Assembly: GCF_947503385.1 (NCBI RefSeq)
Contig: NZ_CANNDO010000007.1
Span: 62,001-126,000 of the forward strand
Direction of reading: 5' to 3'
DNA from: an uncultured Tateyamaria sp.
Lineage (GTDB): Bacteria > Pseudomonadota > Alphaproteobacteria > Rhodobacterales > Rhodobacteraceae
DNA: 64,000 bases
Shown in pieces: positions 25,047-33,826 of the stretch. The notes under the pieces are model-generated. The model did not search any database. It was given only the letters and a program-made list of their open reading frames with translations, and was not told where the DNA came from. A program made the translations under genes and the position numbers. Position 1 is the first letter of the stretch. The number at the start of each line of letters is the position of its first letter.

Positions 25047-25463
25047 ATGGGTGCTCAAAACGGCAAGGACCTTTTGATCAAGGTCGACATGTCCACGGAC
25101 GGCCAGTTCGAGACAATTGCAGGGCTGCGTGCCACGCGCGTCAGCTTTAATGCCGAGACGGTGGATGTGACCAGTCTGGAAAGCCAAGGTGGCTGGCGCG
25201 AGTTGCTGTCCGGTGCCGGGGTCCGGTCGGCGGCGATTTCGGGCGCGGGCGTGTTCAAGGACGAGGGCACGGACGAACGGGCGCGGCAGATCTTCTTTGA
25301 CGGCGAAACGCCGAATTTCCAGATCATCGTGCCGGATTTCGGCGTGATCGAAGGCCCGTTTCAGGTGACGTCGATCGAATACAGCGGCAGCCATAATGGC
25401 GAGGCGACTTACGAGATGGCGATGGCCTCGGCGGGTGCGCTGATCTTTACGGCGCTGGTCTGA
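25047..25463 (+). CDS. Gene transfer agent major tail tube protein (g9)
   Basis: 138 residues. Starts with GAQNGKDLLIKVDMS and has the tail-tube pattern of a beta barrel (VSFNAETVDVTSLES and GPFQVTSIEYSG). Hexameric rings build the short non-contractile tail tube. ATG preceded by GGAGA; 47-base gap after g8. Confidence 0.94.
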   Translation: MGAQNGKDLLIKVDMSTDGQFETIAGLRATRVSFNAETVDVTSLESQGGWRELLSGAGVRSAAISGAGVFKDEGTDERARQIFFDGETPNFQIIVPDFGVIEGPFQVTSIEYSGSHNGEATYEMAMASAGALIFTALV

Positions 25464-25466
25464 TCC

Positions 25467-25784
25467 ATGGCCAATCCTTGGAGGGGAGAGGTGGCGCTGG
25501 TGATCGATGGGGAGCGGCAGGTGATGCGGCTTACCCTTGGGGCCTTGGCCGCGCTTGAGACGGAACTGGCGGAGCCGTCACTGGTGGCGCTGGTGGAACG
25601 GTTCGAGCAGGGCCGGTTTTCCAGTGCGGATGTTCTGGCGCTGTTGCGGGCGGGTCTGGGCGGCGGCGGGTCAGAATTTGATCCCGCGCGGCTGGATCAT
25701 GCCGAGATCGAAGGCGGACCGATGGCCGCGGCGCGCGCTGCGGCAGAGCTGATCGCGCGGGCCTTTGTGGCGCCGGGCGCATGA
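25467..25784 (+). CDS. Gene transfer agent tail chaperone-like protein (g10)
   Basis: 105 residues. Beta-hairpin N-terminus (RGEVALVIDGERQVMRLTLGALAALE) and helical C-terminal half; a GTA-specific family equivalent to RcGTA g10, located where siphophages encode the first tail assembly chaperone. Three bases after the g9 stop; overlaps g10.1 by 4 bases. Confidence 0.88.
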   Translation: MANPWRGEVALVIDGERQVMRLTLGALAALETELAEPSLVALVERFEQGRFSSADVLALLRAGLGGGGSEFDPARLDHAEIEGGPMAAARAAAELIARAFVAPGA

Positions 25785-25984
25785 GTGGCGGGCTGGAGTG
25801 GCCCGCGCTGATCCGTGCGGGACTGGTGGGATTGCGGCTGGAGCCGGATGTGTTCTGGTCGCTGACCCCGGCGGAATTGCAGCTGATGCTTGGCCCACCG
25901 TCCCATGCGGCGCCTCTGCTCAGCGACGGGCTGGATGCGCTGATGGCGGCATGGCCCGATGACATCAAAGGGGATCCCGAATGA
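25781..25984 (+). CDS. Gene transfer agent tail chaperone-like protein (g10.1)
   Basis: 67 residues. Begins GLEWPALIRAGLVGLRLEPDVFW and carries the TPAELQLMLG element of the small phage tail assembly chaperone family known from GTAs. In phages the two chaperones are often joined by a ribosomal frameshift; here they are separate frames linked by an ATGA overlap. The same overlap couples it to g11. Confidence 0.88.
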   Translation: MSGGLEWPALIRAGLVGLRLEPDVFWSLTPAELQLMLGPPSHAAPLLSDGLDALMAAWPDDIKGDPE

Positions 25985-26643
25985 CGGATTACAAGGACGA
26001 GATCGAGGGCCTTGAGGCCGACACGGATGGCTTGCGCCAGACGCTTGATGCCACATCAAACATGGTGACGAGTTTCGACAGCGAATTGCGTCGGATGCGC
26101 GAGAGCCTTGCCGCGACAGGCAAGGATGTGGCGACGCTGGAGAAGGGCCTGTCCAAGGGATTGCGCAAGGCGTTCGACGGTGTGGTGTTTGATGGCCAGA
26201 GCCTTTCGGATGCGCTGGAGACCTTGGCCAGTTCGATGTCGCGGTCGACCTACAACGCGGCCATGAAGCCGATCACCGATCACTTTGGTGGGATGATTGC
26301 GACGGGCGTCGGCGGGTTTATGCAAAACATTCTGCCTTTCGCGGACGGTGCGCCGTTCAGTCAGGGCCGGGTGATGCCGTTTGCAAGCGGCGGCGTGGTC
26401 AGCGGAACCACGCCTTTTGGAATGCGCGGTGGCATGGGAATCATGGGTGAAGCGGGGCCGGAGGCGATCATGCCACTGGCGCGCGGCCCGGATGGCAAGC
26501 TGGGCGTCAAGGGCGCGGGCGGGGGCAGCACCACGGTGGTGATGAACATCACGACGCCGGATGTGCAGGGCTTTGCCCGCAGCCAGAACCAGATCGCAGC
26601 ACAAATGAACCGGGCCTTGGCACGGTCAAACCGGAACCGTTGA
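25981..26643 (+). CDS. Gene transfer agent tape measure protein (g11)
   Basis: 220 residues. An N-terminal helical coiled coil (about 1-60), a hydrophobic middle around 95-125, and a C-terminal tail-tip region with FASGGVVSGTTPFGMRGG and GEAGPEAIMPL, the signature of tape measure C-termini. The very short length fits the stubby GTA tail, because tape measure length sets tail length. Confidence 0.93.
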   Translation: MTDYKDEIEGLEADTDGLRQTLDATSNMVTSFDSELRRMRESLAATGKDVATLEKGLSKGLRKAFDGVVFDGQSLSDALETLASSMSRSTYNAAMKPITDHFGGMIATGVGGFMQNILPFADGAPFSQGRVMPFASGGVVSGTTPFGMRGGMGIMGEAGPEAIMPLARGPDGKLGVKGAGGGSTTVVMNITTPDVQGFARSQNQIAAQMNRALARSNRNR

Positions 26644-26663
26644 GACGGGCAGGGGAGCCAGAT

Positions 26664-27296
26664 ATGAACTTTCACGACGTACGATTTCCAGCCAGCCTGA
26701 GCTTTGGTTCTGTTGGCGGTCCCGAACGGCGCACCGAGGTGGTGACGCTGGCCAACGGGTTCGAAGAGCGCAACACGCCTTGGGCGCATTCGCGCCGCCG
26801 TTACGATGCGGGGCTGGGAATGCGGTCGCTGGACGATATCGAAACCTTGATCGCGTTTTTCGAGGCGCGCATGGGACAGATGTACGGCTTTCGCTGGAAA
26901 GACTGGTCCGATTTCAAATCGGCTTCGGCCAGCGCCGTGCCCACCTTCCGTGATCAGGATATTGGTTTGGGTGACGGGGAGCAGCAAAGTTTTCAGCTGC
27001 TCAAGACCTATCGCAGTGGCGACCAAAGCTATGCGCGGCCCATCGCAAAACCGGTGTCGGGCACTGTTCGTGTGGGTCTCGAAAATGATGAGATGCAGGA
27101 GGGCGTCGACTATGAGGTCGATCTGACCACCGGTTTCGTGACCTTTGCACATCCGCCGGATGTGGACGTGATTGTGAAAGCTGGTTTCGAGTTCGACGTA
27201 CCGGTTCGGTTCGAGACGGACCGTATTCAGACATCTGTGGCAAGTTTTCAGGCGGGCGAAGTGCCCAATGTACCTGTGATTGAGGTGCGTGTCTGA
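26664..27296 (+). CDS. Gene transfer agent distal tail protein (g12, DUF2460)
   Basis: 210 residues with the DUF2460 pattern: HDVRFPASLSFGSVGGPERRTEVVTL start and the GFRWKDWSDFKS motif at about 74-85. Forms the ring between tube and hub. ATG at 26664 follows AGGGGAG. Its stop overlaps the g13 start by one base. Confidence 0.95.
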   Translation: MNFHDVRFPASLSFGSVGGPERRTEVVTLANGFEERNTPWAHSRRRYDAGLGMRSLDDIETLIAFFEARMGQMYGFRWKDWSDFKSASASAVPTFRDQDIGLGDGEQQSFQLLKTYRSGDQSYARPIAKPVSGTVRVGLENDEMQEGVDYEVDLTTGFVTFAHPPDVDVIVKAGFEFDVPVRFETDRIQTSVASFQAGEVPNVPVIEVRV

Positions 27297-28183
27297 TGGC
27301 GGGGCAGAGCGAAGCGTTTCTGGATCATGCCGCGACTGGCCTGACCACCTTGTGTCGCGCTTGGGCGATTGCGCGGCCTGATGGTCAATCCTTCGGTTTT
27401 ACCGATCACGACCGTGATCTGAGTTTTGATGGGATCACCTTTCGCGCAGATACCGGCCTGACTGCGGCTGCATTGGCGCAAAGCACGGGTCTGAGTGTCG
27501 ACAACACCGAAGCGCTGGGGGCGTTGTCGGACGTTTCTGTGCGGGAAGACGAGATCGAAGCGGGCCGGTTCGATGGGGCGGAGGTGCAGGCTTGGCTCGT
27601 GAACTGGGCAGATGTCGATGTGCGGTGGTTGCAGTTCCGCGGAACCATTGGTGAGATCCGTCGGTCCGGAGGTGCGTTTCACGCGGAGTTGCGCGGGTTG
27701 ACCGAAGCGTTGAACCGCCCGTTGGGGCGCATCTACCAAAAACCGTGTACGGCTGTTTTGGGGGATGGCCAGTGCCGGTTTGCCTTGGGTACGCCCGGCT
27801 ATGTGTTTGAGGGTCAGCCTGATCGCGTGATTGACGGGCGGATTTTCGAGTGGGACAGCTTGTCCGGTTTCGAGGCGGCGTGGTTTCAGCGCGGTCGTTT
27901 GGACGTGTTGGACGGCGGCGGCGCCGGCTTGTGGGGATCCATCAAGTCTGACCGGTTCGTCGACGGTGCCCGCCAGATCGAACTGTGGGAGCCGATCCGC
28001 TATGAGATTGAGGCATCGGCCACGGTCCGGTTGGTGGCTGGATGTGACAAACGCCTTGAGACATGTCGGCTGAAATTCAACAACATTCTGAATTTCCAGG
28101 GCTTTCCCGATCTTCCGAATGAGGATTGGGTCATGGCCTATCCCACGCAATCGGGTGCAAACTCCGGGGGAAGTCTCAGATGA
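27296..28183 (+). CDS. Gene transfer agent hub protein (g13, DUF2163)
   Basis: 295 residues. N-terminal DUF2163 domain and C-terminal phage-BR0599 region. Four cysteines in two pairs, Cys151/Cys160 and Cys250/Cys257 (CxxxxxxC near GCDKRLETCRLKF), are well placed to hold a metal or iron-sulfur centre, as described for the RcGTA hub. Overlaps g14 by 4 bases. Confidence 0.95.
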   Translation: MAGQSEAFLDHAATGLTTLCRAWAIARPDGQSFGFTDHDRDLSFDGITFRADTGLTAAALAQSTGLSVDNTEALGALSDVSVREDEIEAGRFDGAEVQAWLVNWADVDVRWLQFRGTIGEIRRSGGAFHAELRGLTEALNRPLGRIYQKPCTAVLGDGQCRFALGTPGYVFEGQPDRVIDGRIFEWDSLSGFEAAWFQRGRLDVLDGGGAGLWGSIKSDRFVDGARQIELWEPIRYEIEASATVRLVAGCDKRLETCRLKFNNILNFQGFPDLPNEDWVMAYPTQSGANSGGSLR

Positions 28184-28629
28184 GCGCGTTTCAGACCGGG
28201 TTGGTGGCGGAGGCGCGTGCGTGGCTGGGCACGCCTTATGTGCATCAGATGGCGTGCCGCGGGGCAGGATGTGATTGCCTTGGCCTCGTGCGCGGCGTTT
28301 GGCGCGGCGTCCATGGGGCGGAGCCCGAAGTGCCGCCAGCCTACAGTATGGACTGGTCGGAGCCTCAGGGTGAAGAGCGCCTTTGGGCCGCTGCCTTGCT
28401 ACATCTCGTGCCAAAGCCGCGCGATGATGCCGCTGTGGGTGACGTTATCTTGTTCCGCATGAAGTCAGGCGCCGTGGCCAAGCATCTTGGTATCCAGTCG
28501 GAGATCGGTGCAACCGCAAGGTTCATCCACGCCTATAGCGGGCACGGGGTCGTCGAAAGCCCGCTGAGCGCCCCATGGGCGCGCCGGATTGTGGCGCGTT
28601 TTGAATTTCCCGCGAAGGAGGCCAGCTGA
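28180..28629 (+). CDS. Gene transfer agent tail peptidase (g14, NlpC/P60)
   Basis: 149 residues. NlpC/P60 cysteine peptidase with Cys33 (GCDCLGLV), His102 (AKHLGI) and a third polar residue near His117 (FIHAY). In GTAs it sits at the tail tip and is expected to open the recipient cell wall during DNA entry. Start at 28180 overlaps the g13 stop; its own stop overlaps g15 by one base. Confidence 0.95.
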   Translation: MSAFQTGLVAEARAWLGTPYVHQMACRGAGCDCLGLVRGVWRGVHGAEPEVPPAYSMDWSEPQGEERLWAAALLHLVPKPRDDAAVGDVILFRMKSGAVAKHLGIQSEIGATARFIHAYSGHGVVESPLSAPWARRIVARFEFPAKEAS

Positions 28630-31600
28630 TGGCGACGGTTGTATTATCTGCGGCAGGTGCGGCCATTGGCGGGTCCATTGGCGGAACCCTTGCAGGCTTG
28701 TCGAGCGTTGCGATTGGACGCGCTGTCGGGGCGACCCTTGGGCGTGTGATTGATCAGCGTTTGATGGGTCAGGGTTCATCCGTTGTCGAACATGGCAAAA
28801 TAGACCGGTTCCGCCTGACGAACTCGGGCGAAGGCAACGCCATCTCGCAGCTTTATGGTCGCATGAGGATGGCGGGGCAGGTGATCTGGGCTTCGGACTT
28901 TCTTGAGACGACGAACACAACGACCACTGGGGGCGGCGGCAAAGGTGCGCCTGCGACGCCCAAGACGACAACCACCAGCTACAGCTATTCTGTCAGCGTC
29001 GCACTTGCGGTGTGCGAAGGCGAGATTGTGCGTATCGGTCGCGTTTGGGCAGATGGCGAAGAACTGGCGCGCGACGATCTGAACATGCGGGTCTACACCG
29101 GGACAAAAGATCAGTTGCCCGACCCGTTGATGGAAGCCGTCGAAGGTCAGGGATTGGTGCCTGCCTATCGCGGGACGGCCTATGTCGTCATCGAAGACCT
29201 AAATCTGGAGCGATTTGGCAATCGCGTGCCGCAGTTTTCTTTTGAAGTTGTGCGTCCTGAGCAACCTGAGCAGGCGGATGCGGACCAAGAGTTGACCCGC
29301 GCGTTGCAGGGCGTCGCACTGATGCCGGGGTCGGGTGAGTACGCTTTGGCGACGACAACGGTCAATTACGCTGACAACAACCGGGGCCGTTGGAGCGCCA
29401 ATGTGAATACCCCCGCAGGCGTGGCTGACTTCAAGGTGTCGTTGGATGCGCTGAACGACGAGTTGCCGAATTGCGAAGCGGCCTCTTTGATTGTGTCTTG
29501 GTTTGGGGATGATCTGCGCTGTGGGGATTGCACCCTGCGTCCCAAAGTCGTGCACAAAGACGCCTATGGCGAAAACATGGCATGGACCAGCGGCGGGATT
29601 GATCGCGCGCAGGCGTTGCAGGTCGAGCGGGTCGATGACCGCCCCATCTATGGGGGTACTCCGGCCGATCTGTCGATCATAGAGGCGATCGAAGCGCTGC
29701 AAGAGGCTGGCAAGGCGGTCATGTTCTATCCGTTCATCCTGATGGACCAGATGGATGGCAACGCACTGCCTGATCCGTTTTCTGATGCGCTGACCCAGCC
29801 GCGCTTGCCGTGGCGCGGGCGTATCACGTTGTCAAAGGCCGCGGGCGTGGATGGATCGCCAGACGGCACCGCAGTGGCCGAAGCCGAAGTCGACGCATTT
29901 TTTGGCACCGTTACCGCCGCAGACTTTAGCGCGACCGCGATGCCAAATCAGGGTGGATACTATACGGGACCCGCAGAGGAATGGTCCTTTTCGCGGTTCA
30001 TCCTGCACTATGCTGCGCTGTGTCGTGCAGCCGGTGGTGTCGAGGCGTTTTGTATCGGTTCGGAAATGCGGGGAATGACGCAAATCCGTGCAGAGGCAAA
30101 CCGCTTTGTGTTCGTGGAGAAGCTGGTTGCGCTTGCCGCCGAAGTGCGCGCGATTTTGCCGGATGCAAAGATCAGCTACGCCGCTGATTGGTCCGAGTAT
30201 TTCGGGTTTCAGCCGCAGGATGGGACCGGTGATCGGTTTTTTCACCTCGATCCGCTGTGGGCCGATGACAACATCGATTTTATCGCTATCGACAATTACA
30301 TGCCGCTGTCGGATTGGCGCGACGGCGAAGATCATCTGGATGCCGTCTGGGACGATATCTACAATTTGGAATACCTTCAGGCGAATGTGGCCGGTGGCGA
30401 GGGCTACGACTGGTTCTATCACTCGCCTGAGGCCGCTGCGGCGCAAATCCGCACACCGATCACGGATGACGTTCATGGCGAGCCTTGGGTGTGGCGGTAC
30501 AAGGATATTCGTAATTGGTGGGACAACCCGCATCACGAGCGGGTATCGGGCGTCCGGGCGGACCTGCCCACAGCATGGGAGCCGCGTTCGAAACCTGTCT
30601 GGTTCACAGAATACGGTTGTGCCGCTGTCGACAAGGCGACGAACCAGCCGAACAAGTTCCTTGATCAGAAATCATCGGAAAGCAGCCTGCCGAGTTATTC
30701 AAATGGAGCACGGGACGATCTGATCCAGCGCCAGTATCTGCGTGCGATGAACATGTTCTGGAAGGATACGGACAACAATCCGCAGTCCGACCTTTACGAT
30801 GGGCCAATGGTGGATATGTCCCGCGCCTTTGTCTGGGCGTGGGATGCGCGGCCGTATCCGTTTTTTCCCAATGCGGTTGAAACATGGTCAGACGGTGAGA
30901 ACTATCCGCGCGGCCATTGGATCAACGGGCGCACCTCGTCGCGCAGCCTTGCATCTGTCGTGCGCGAAGTTTGCGCGCGTGCCGGGCTGACAGATTTGGA
31001 TACATCGGAGCTTTACGGTACGGTCCGGGGTTACGTCATAGACGATGTCAGCGATGCACGCAGTGCGTTGCAGCCGCTCATGTTACGCTACGGCTTTGAC
31101 GCGATTGAACGGGACGGCCTGCTGCGGTTTGTCATGCGGTCGGGCCGTGATGCTATTGCGGTTGACCCGGAGGCGCTTGCCATCAGCCCCGATCTGGACG
31201 GACGGACCGAACAAGCCCGCGAGTCGGAGGCCGAGTTGGCCGGACGTGTGCGCCTGCGCTTTGTCGAGACTGACGGAAACTTTGATGTGTTGTCCGAGGA
31301 AGCCGTCCTGCCCGATGATGCAACGCACGCGGTAAGCGCGTCGGAACTGCCGTTGGCACTGACCCGACCCGAAGGGCGGCAGGTGGTCGAGCGGTGGTTG
31401 GCCGAAGCACGTATTGCGCGTGACACGGTTCGATTGGCTTTGCCGCCCTCACAGATTGGGGTAGGCGCGGGCGATGTCATCCAATTGCCAGCGGATCAGT
31501 TCGAGGGCTCTGCCCTTTTTCGGGTTGATCGGGTTGAGATGGGTGAGATGCAATTGCTGGAAGGGGTGCGGATCGAACCGGATGTCTACACGCCGGCCGA

Positions 31601-32579
31601 GCTTTCGGACGAGTTGGCGTCGGTCAATGCGTTTGTACCGCCGGTGCCTTTGACTTCCGCATTCCTGGATTTGCCTCTGCTAACCGGTGATGAGGTGCCA
31701 CACGCGCCGCATCTGGCTGTGACGGGCACGCCGTGGCCGGGCAGTGTAGCTGTGTATCAATCCAGCACCGACTCGGATTTTGCGTTGAACACGGTGTTGG
31801 CCGCGCGTGCCTCTGTCGGATTCACGCAAACGGAGTTGTTCAAGGCGCGCGCTGGGCTTGTCGATCGCGGTGCACATTTGGAGGTACAGATGATGCATGG
31901 AACGCTCGCGTCCGTGTCGGATGCGGCCTTGTTGAACGGCGCAAATCTGGTCGCGATCGGAGACGGATCACCTGATGGCTGGGAACTGGTCCAGTTCCGC
32001 GATGCAGAACTGCTTGCGCCGGGTCGCTACATACTGCTCCATCGTTTGCGTGGACAGCTTGGGACAGACGCGCTGGTGCCGGATGTCTGGCCGGTGGGGT
32101 CGTGGGTTGTTTCCCTGAACGGAGCGCCACAGCAGATTGACCTTTTGTCGAGCTTGCGGCGTGTCGCCCAAACCTATCGCATTGGTCCCGCGCGCAGATC
32201 GCTGGATGACCCGAGCTATGAACAGGTGACTTATGCCTTTGATGGCAATGGCTTGCGCCCCTATGCCCCTGTGCACCTTTCTCATGCTAGTACGGCAAAT
32301 GGTCTGAAATTCTCGTGGATCCGGCGAACCCGGATTGATGGGGACAGTTGGGACTTGCCGGACGTGCCGCTGGGCGAAGAAAGCGAGACTTACACTGTCC
32401 GCGTCACGACCGGTGCAGGGACCTTGCGCGAAGAGACGGTGACACAGGCGGAGTGGGTATACGAGGATGCCGCGCGTGCCGCTGACGGGGTGGGCGATAT
32501 CTTTGATGTGTCCGTTGCCCAAAATTCCGCACGCTACGGCATCGGTCCGTTCCGCAGCTTGTCGGTTGATCTGACGTGA
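28629..32579 (+). CDS. Gene transfer agent baseplate megaprotein (g15)
   Basis: 1316 residues. A glycine/alanine-rich hydrophobic N-terminus (about 1-45) is followed by tail-hub domains, a TIM-barrel glycoside-hydrolase-like domain (about 440-760, including FCIGSEMRGMT, FIAIDNYMPLSDW and KPVWFTEYGCAA), a phage-tail_3-type domain (about 820-1000) and a C-terminal fibre-binding domain ending SARYGIGPFRSLSVDL. It forms the trimeric tail tip that contacts the recipient surface. Largest gene of the cluster; overlaps the next small gene by 4 bases. Confidence 0.96.
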   Translation: MATVVLSAAGAAIGGSIGGTLAGLSSVAIGRAVGATLGRVIDQRLMGQGSSVVEHGKIDRFRLTNSGEGNAISQLYGRMRMAGQVIWASDFLETTNTTTTGGGGKGAPATPKTTTTSYSYSVSVALAVCEGEIVRIGRVWADGEELARDDLNMRVYTGTKDQLPDPLMEAVEGQGLVPAYRGTAYVVIEDLNLERFGNRVPQFSFEVVRPEQPEQADADQELTRALQGVALMPGSGEYALATTTVNYADNNRGRWSANVNTPAGVADFKVSLDALNDELPNCEAASLIVSWFGDDLRCGDCTLRPKVVHKDAYGENMAWTSGGIDRAQALQVERVDDRPIYGGTPADLSIIEAIEALQEAGKAVMFYPFILMDQMDGNALPDPFSDALTQPRLPWRGRITLSKAAGVDGSPDGTAVAEAEVDAFFGTVTAADFSATAMPNQGGYYTGPAEEWSFSRFILHYAALCRAAGGVEAFCIGSEMRGMTQIRAEANRFVFVEKLVALAAEVRAILPDAKISYAADWSEYFGFQPQDGTGDRFFHLDPLWADDNIDFIAIDNYMPLSDWRDGEDHLDAVWDDIYNLEYLQANVAGGEGYDWFYHSPEAAAAQIRTPITDDVHGEPWVWRYKDIRNWWDNPHHERVSGVRADLPTAWEPRSKPVWFTEYGCAAVDKATNQPNKFLDQKSSESSLPSYSNGARDDLIQRQYLRAMNMFWKDTDNNPQSDLYDGPMVDMSRAFVWAWDARPYPFFPNAVETWSDGENYPRGHWINGRTSSRSLASVVREVCARAGLTDLDTSELYGTVRGYVIDDVSDARSALQPLMLRYGFDAIERDGLLRFVMRSGRDAIAVDPEALAISPDLDGRTEQARESEAELAGRVRLRFVETDGNFDVLSEEAVLPDDATHAVSASELPLALTRPEGRQVVERWLAEARIARDTVRLALPPSQIGVGAGDVIQLPADQFEGSALFRVDRVEMGEMQLLEGVRIEPDVYTPAELSDELASVNAFVPPVPLTSAFLDLPLLTGDEVPHAPHLAVTGTPWPGSVAVYQSSTDSDFALNTVLAARASVGFTQTELFKARAGLVDRGAHLEVQMMHGTLASVSDAALLNGANLVAIGDGSPDGWELVQFRDAELLAPGRYILLHRLRGQLGTDALVPDVWPVGSWVVSLNGAPQQIDLLSSLRRVAQTYRIGPARRSLDDPSYEQVTYAFDGNGLRPYAPVHLSHASTANGLKFSWIRRTRIDGDSWDLPDVPLGEESETYTVRVTTGAGTLREETVTQAEWVYEDAARAADGVGDIFDVSVAQNSARYGIGPFRSLSVDLT

Positions 32580-32875
32580 GGGCGGTTTTGACAGCGGACT
32601 TGGTCTGTGCCGCACGCGTGGTGATGACGGCACCGCGGTTGCGGCAGGCATCGGTTGCGCACAGCTTGATCGTCGAAGCGGAAACCGCGGATTGGCATCG
32701 CCGGACTTATGGAGAGCTGCACCCGCATTTCGGGGATGGCACATTGGCCGGAGCCGCACGCAACGGCGACATGGCCGAAGAGCGTACGGTTTGCGATGCC
32801 GAGTTTGCGTCCGCCCTGATGGTCGTATTGCAAACCATCCTGCGGCGCAGCACCCGGCAAGGATCGCGAGAGTGA
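32576..32875 (+). CDS. Conserved small protein coupled to g15, function unknown
   Basis: 99 residues from a GTG that overlaps the g15 stop (GTGA). Not recognised as a named family. The sequence is mixed helical with three Cys (11, 73 region) and His28/His49, no signal peptide or transmembrane helix. The coupling suggests co-translation with the gene transfer agent, so it may be an accessory; a small gene at this place before cysE is common in Rhodobacteraceae, but its role is unknown. Confidence 0.65.
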   Translation: MRAVLTADLVCAARVVMTAPRLRQASVAHSLIVEAETADWHRRTYGELHPHFGDGTLAGAARNGDMAEERTVCDAEFASALMVVLQTILRRSTRQGSRE

Positions 32876-32948
32876 ATGAGGTCCATCACGGGTTTGCGTT
32901 TGGCGAATAGCTCTTATGTAGGGTAAGAGAGCCGCGAAAGGACCTGTC

Positions 32949-33758
32949 ATGGCTGATCTCAGAACGAACATCACATCGGTAGATCCCGTTTGGGACCAAA
33001 TCACCGAAGAAGCGCGTCAGGCTGTCACTGACGAGCCGCTGGTTGGCGGGTTTGTCCACGCCTGCATTCTGCATCACAAATCCTTGGACAAGGCTTTGTC
33101 GTATCGGGTGTCTGCCAAACTGGCATCGAACGAAATGTCGATGGTGGTTGTGCGAGAGATTGTTGAGGAAGCCTATGCGGCCGATCCGCGTCTGATCGAG
33201 GCGGCGCGCGCCGACCTTGTGGCGGTGTATGAGCGTGATCCTGCGTGCCACAGGCTGTTGCAGCCGGTGCTGTACTTCAAAGGGTATCAGGCGATGCAGG
33301 CATACCGCATCGCGCATTACCTTTGGTCGAACGGGCACAAGGATCTTGCCTATTTCTTCCAGATGCGGGCGTCGGAGATCTTTGGGATCGACATCCACCC
33401 GGCTGCAAAAATCGGCAAAGGGATAATGATCGACCACGCCCATTCCATCGTCATCGGCGAAACGGCTGTGGTGGGTGACAATGTGTCGATGCTGCATTCT
33501 GTGACGCTGGGCGGCACGGGCAAGGAGGATGAGGACAGGCATCCTAAGATCGGCGATGGTGTCCTGATCGGTGCGGGCGCGAAGGTGCTGGGCAACATCA
33601 AGGTTGGCAATTGCAGCCGCATCGCCGCAGGGTCCGTGGTACTTGAAGAGGTGCCGCCATGCAAAACAGTTGCGGGCATCCCCGCACGGATCGTCGGAGA
33701 AGCGGGGTGTGATCAGCCGTCGGTATCGATGAACCACATGCTGGGCAAAGACGTCTAA
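32949..33758 (+). CDS. cysE: Serine O-acetyltransferase
   Basis: 269 residues. First step of cysteine synthesis: acetyl-CoA + L-serine to O-acetylserine. N-terminal helical domain, then left-handed beta-helix hexapeptide repeats, with catalytic His in the DHAHSIVIG segment (about 163-171) and the HPKIGDGVLIGAGAKVLGN core. The 73-base gap before it contains an inverted repeat CTCTTA/TAAGAG (32911-32929). Position after the GTA cluster is conserved in the family. Confidence 0.96.
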   Translation: MADLRTNITSVDPVWDQITEEARQAVTDEPLVGGFVHACILHHKSLDKALSYRVSAKLASNEMSMVVVREIVEEAYAADPRLIEAARADLVAVYERDPACHRLLQPVLYFKGYQAMQAYRIAHYLWSNGHKDLAYFFQMRASEIFGIDIHPAAKIGKGIMIDHAHSIVIGETAVVGDNVSMLHSVTLGGTGKEDEDRHPKIGDGVLIGAGAKVLGNIKVGNCSRIAAGSVVLEEVPPCKTVAGIPARIVGEAGCDQPSVSMNHMLGKDV

Positions 33759-33779
33759 AATCCTATTTCATAAATAAAC

Positions 33780-33808
33780 AAGGCCGGAGCACCGCTCCGG
33801 CCTTTTTT
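33780..33808 (+). terminator. Intrinsic terminator of cysE
   Basis: Eleven-base-pair stem AAGGCCGGAGC/GCTCCGGCCTT, three-base loop, six-T run. It lies between convergent cysE and pdhC; the minus-strand side is only moderately T-rich (TTGTTTATTT), so it may act weakly in both directions. Confidence 0.92.
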
Positions 33809-33826
33809 GTGTTTGTAGCGTCTGAA

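Noticed and set aside
18532-32579. Integrated siphophage prophage
   Set aside because: Only head, packaging and tail genes are present; there is no integrase, repressor, replication or lysis module, no att repeats at the ends, and base composition looks like the host. Gene order matches RcGTA.
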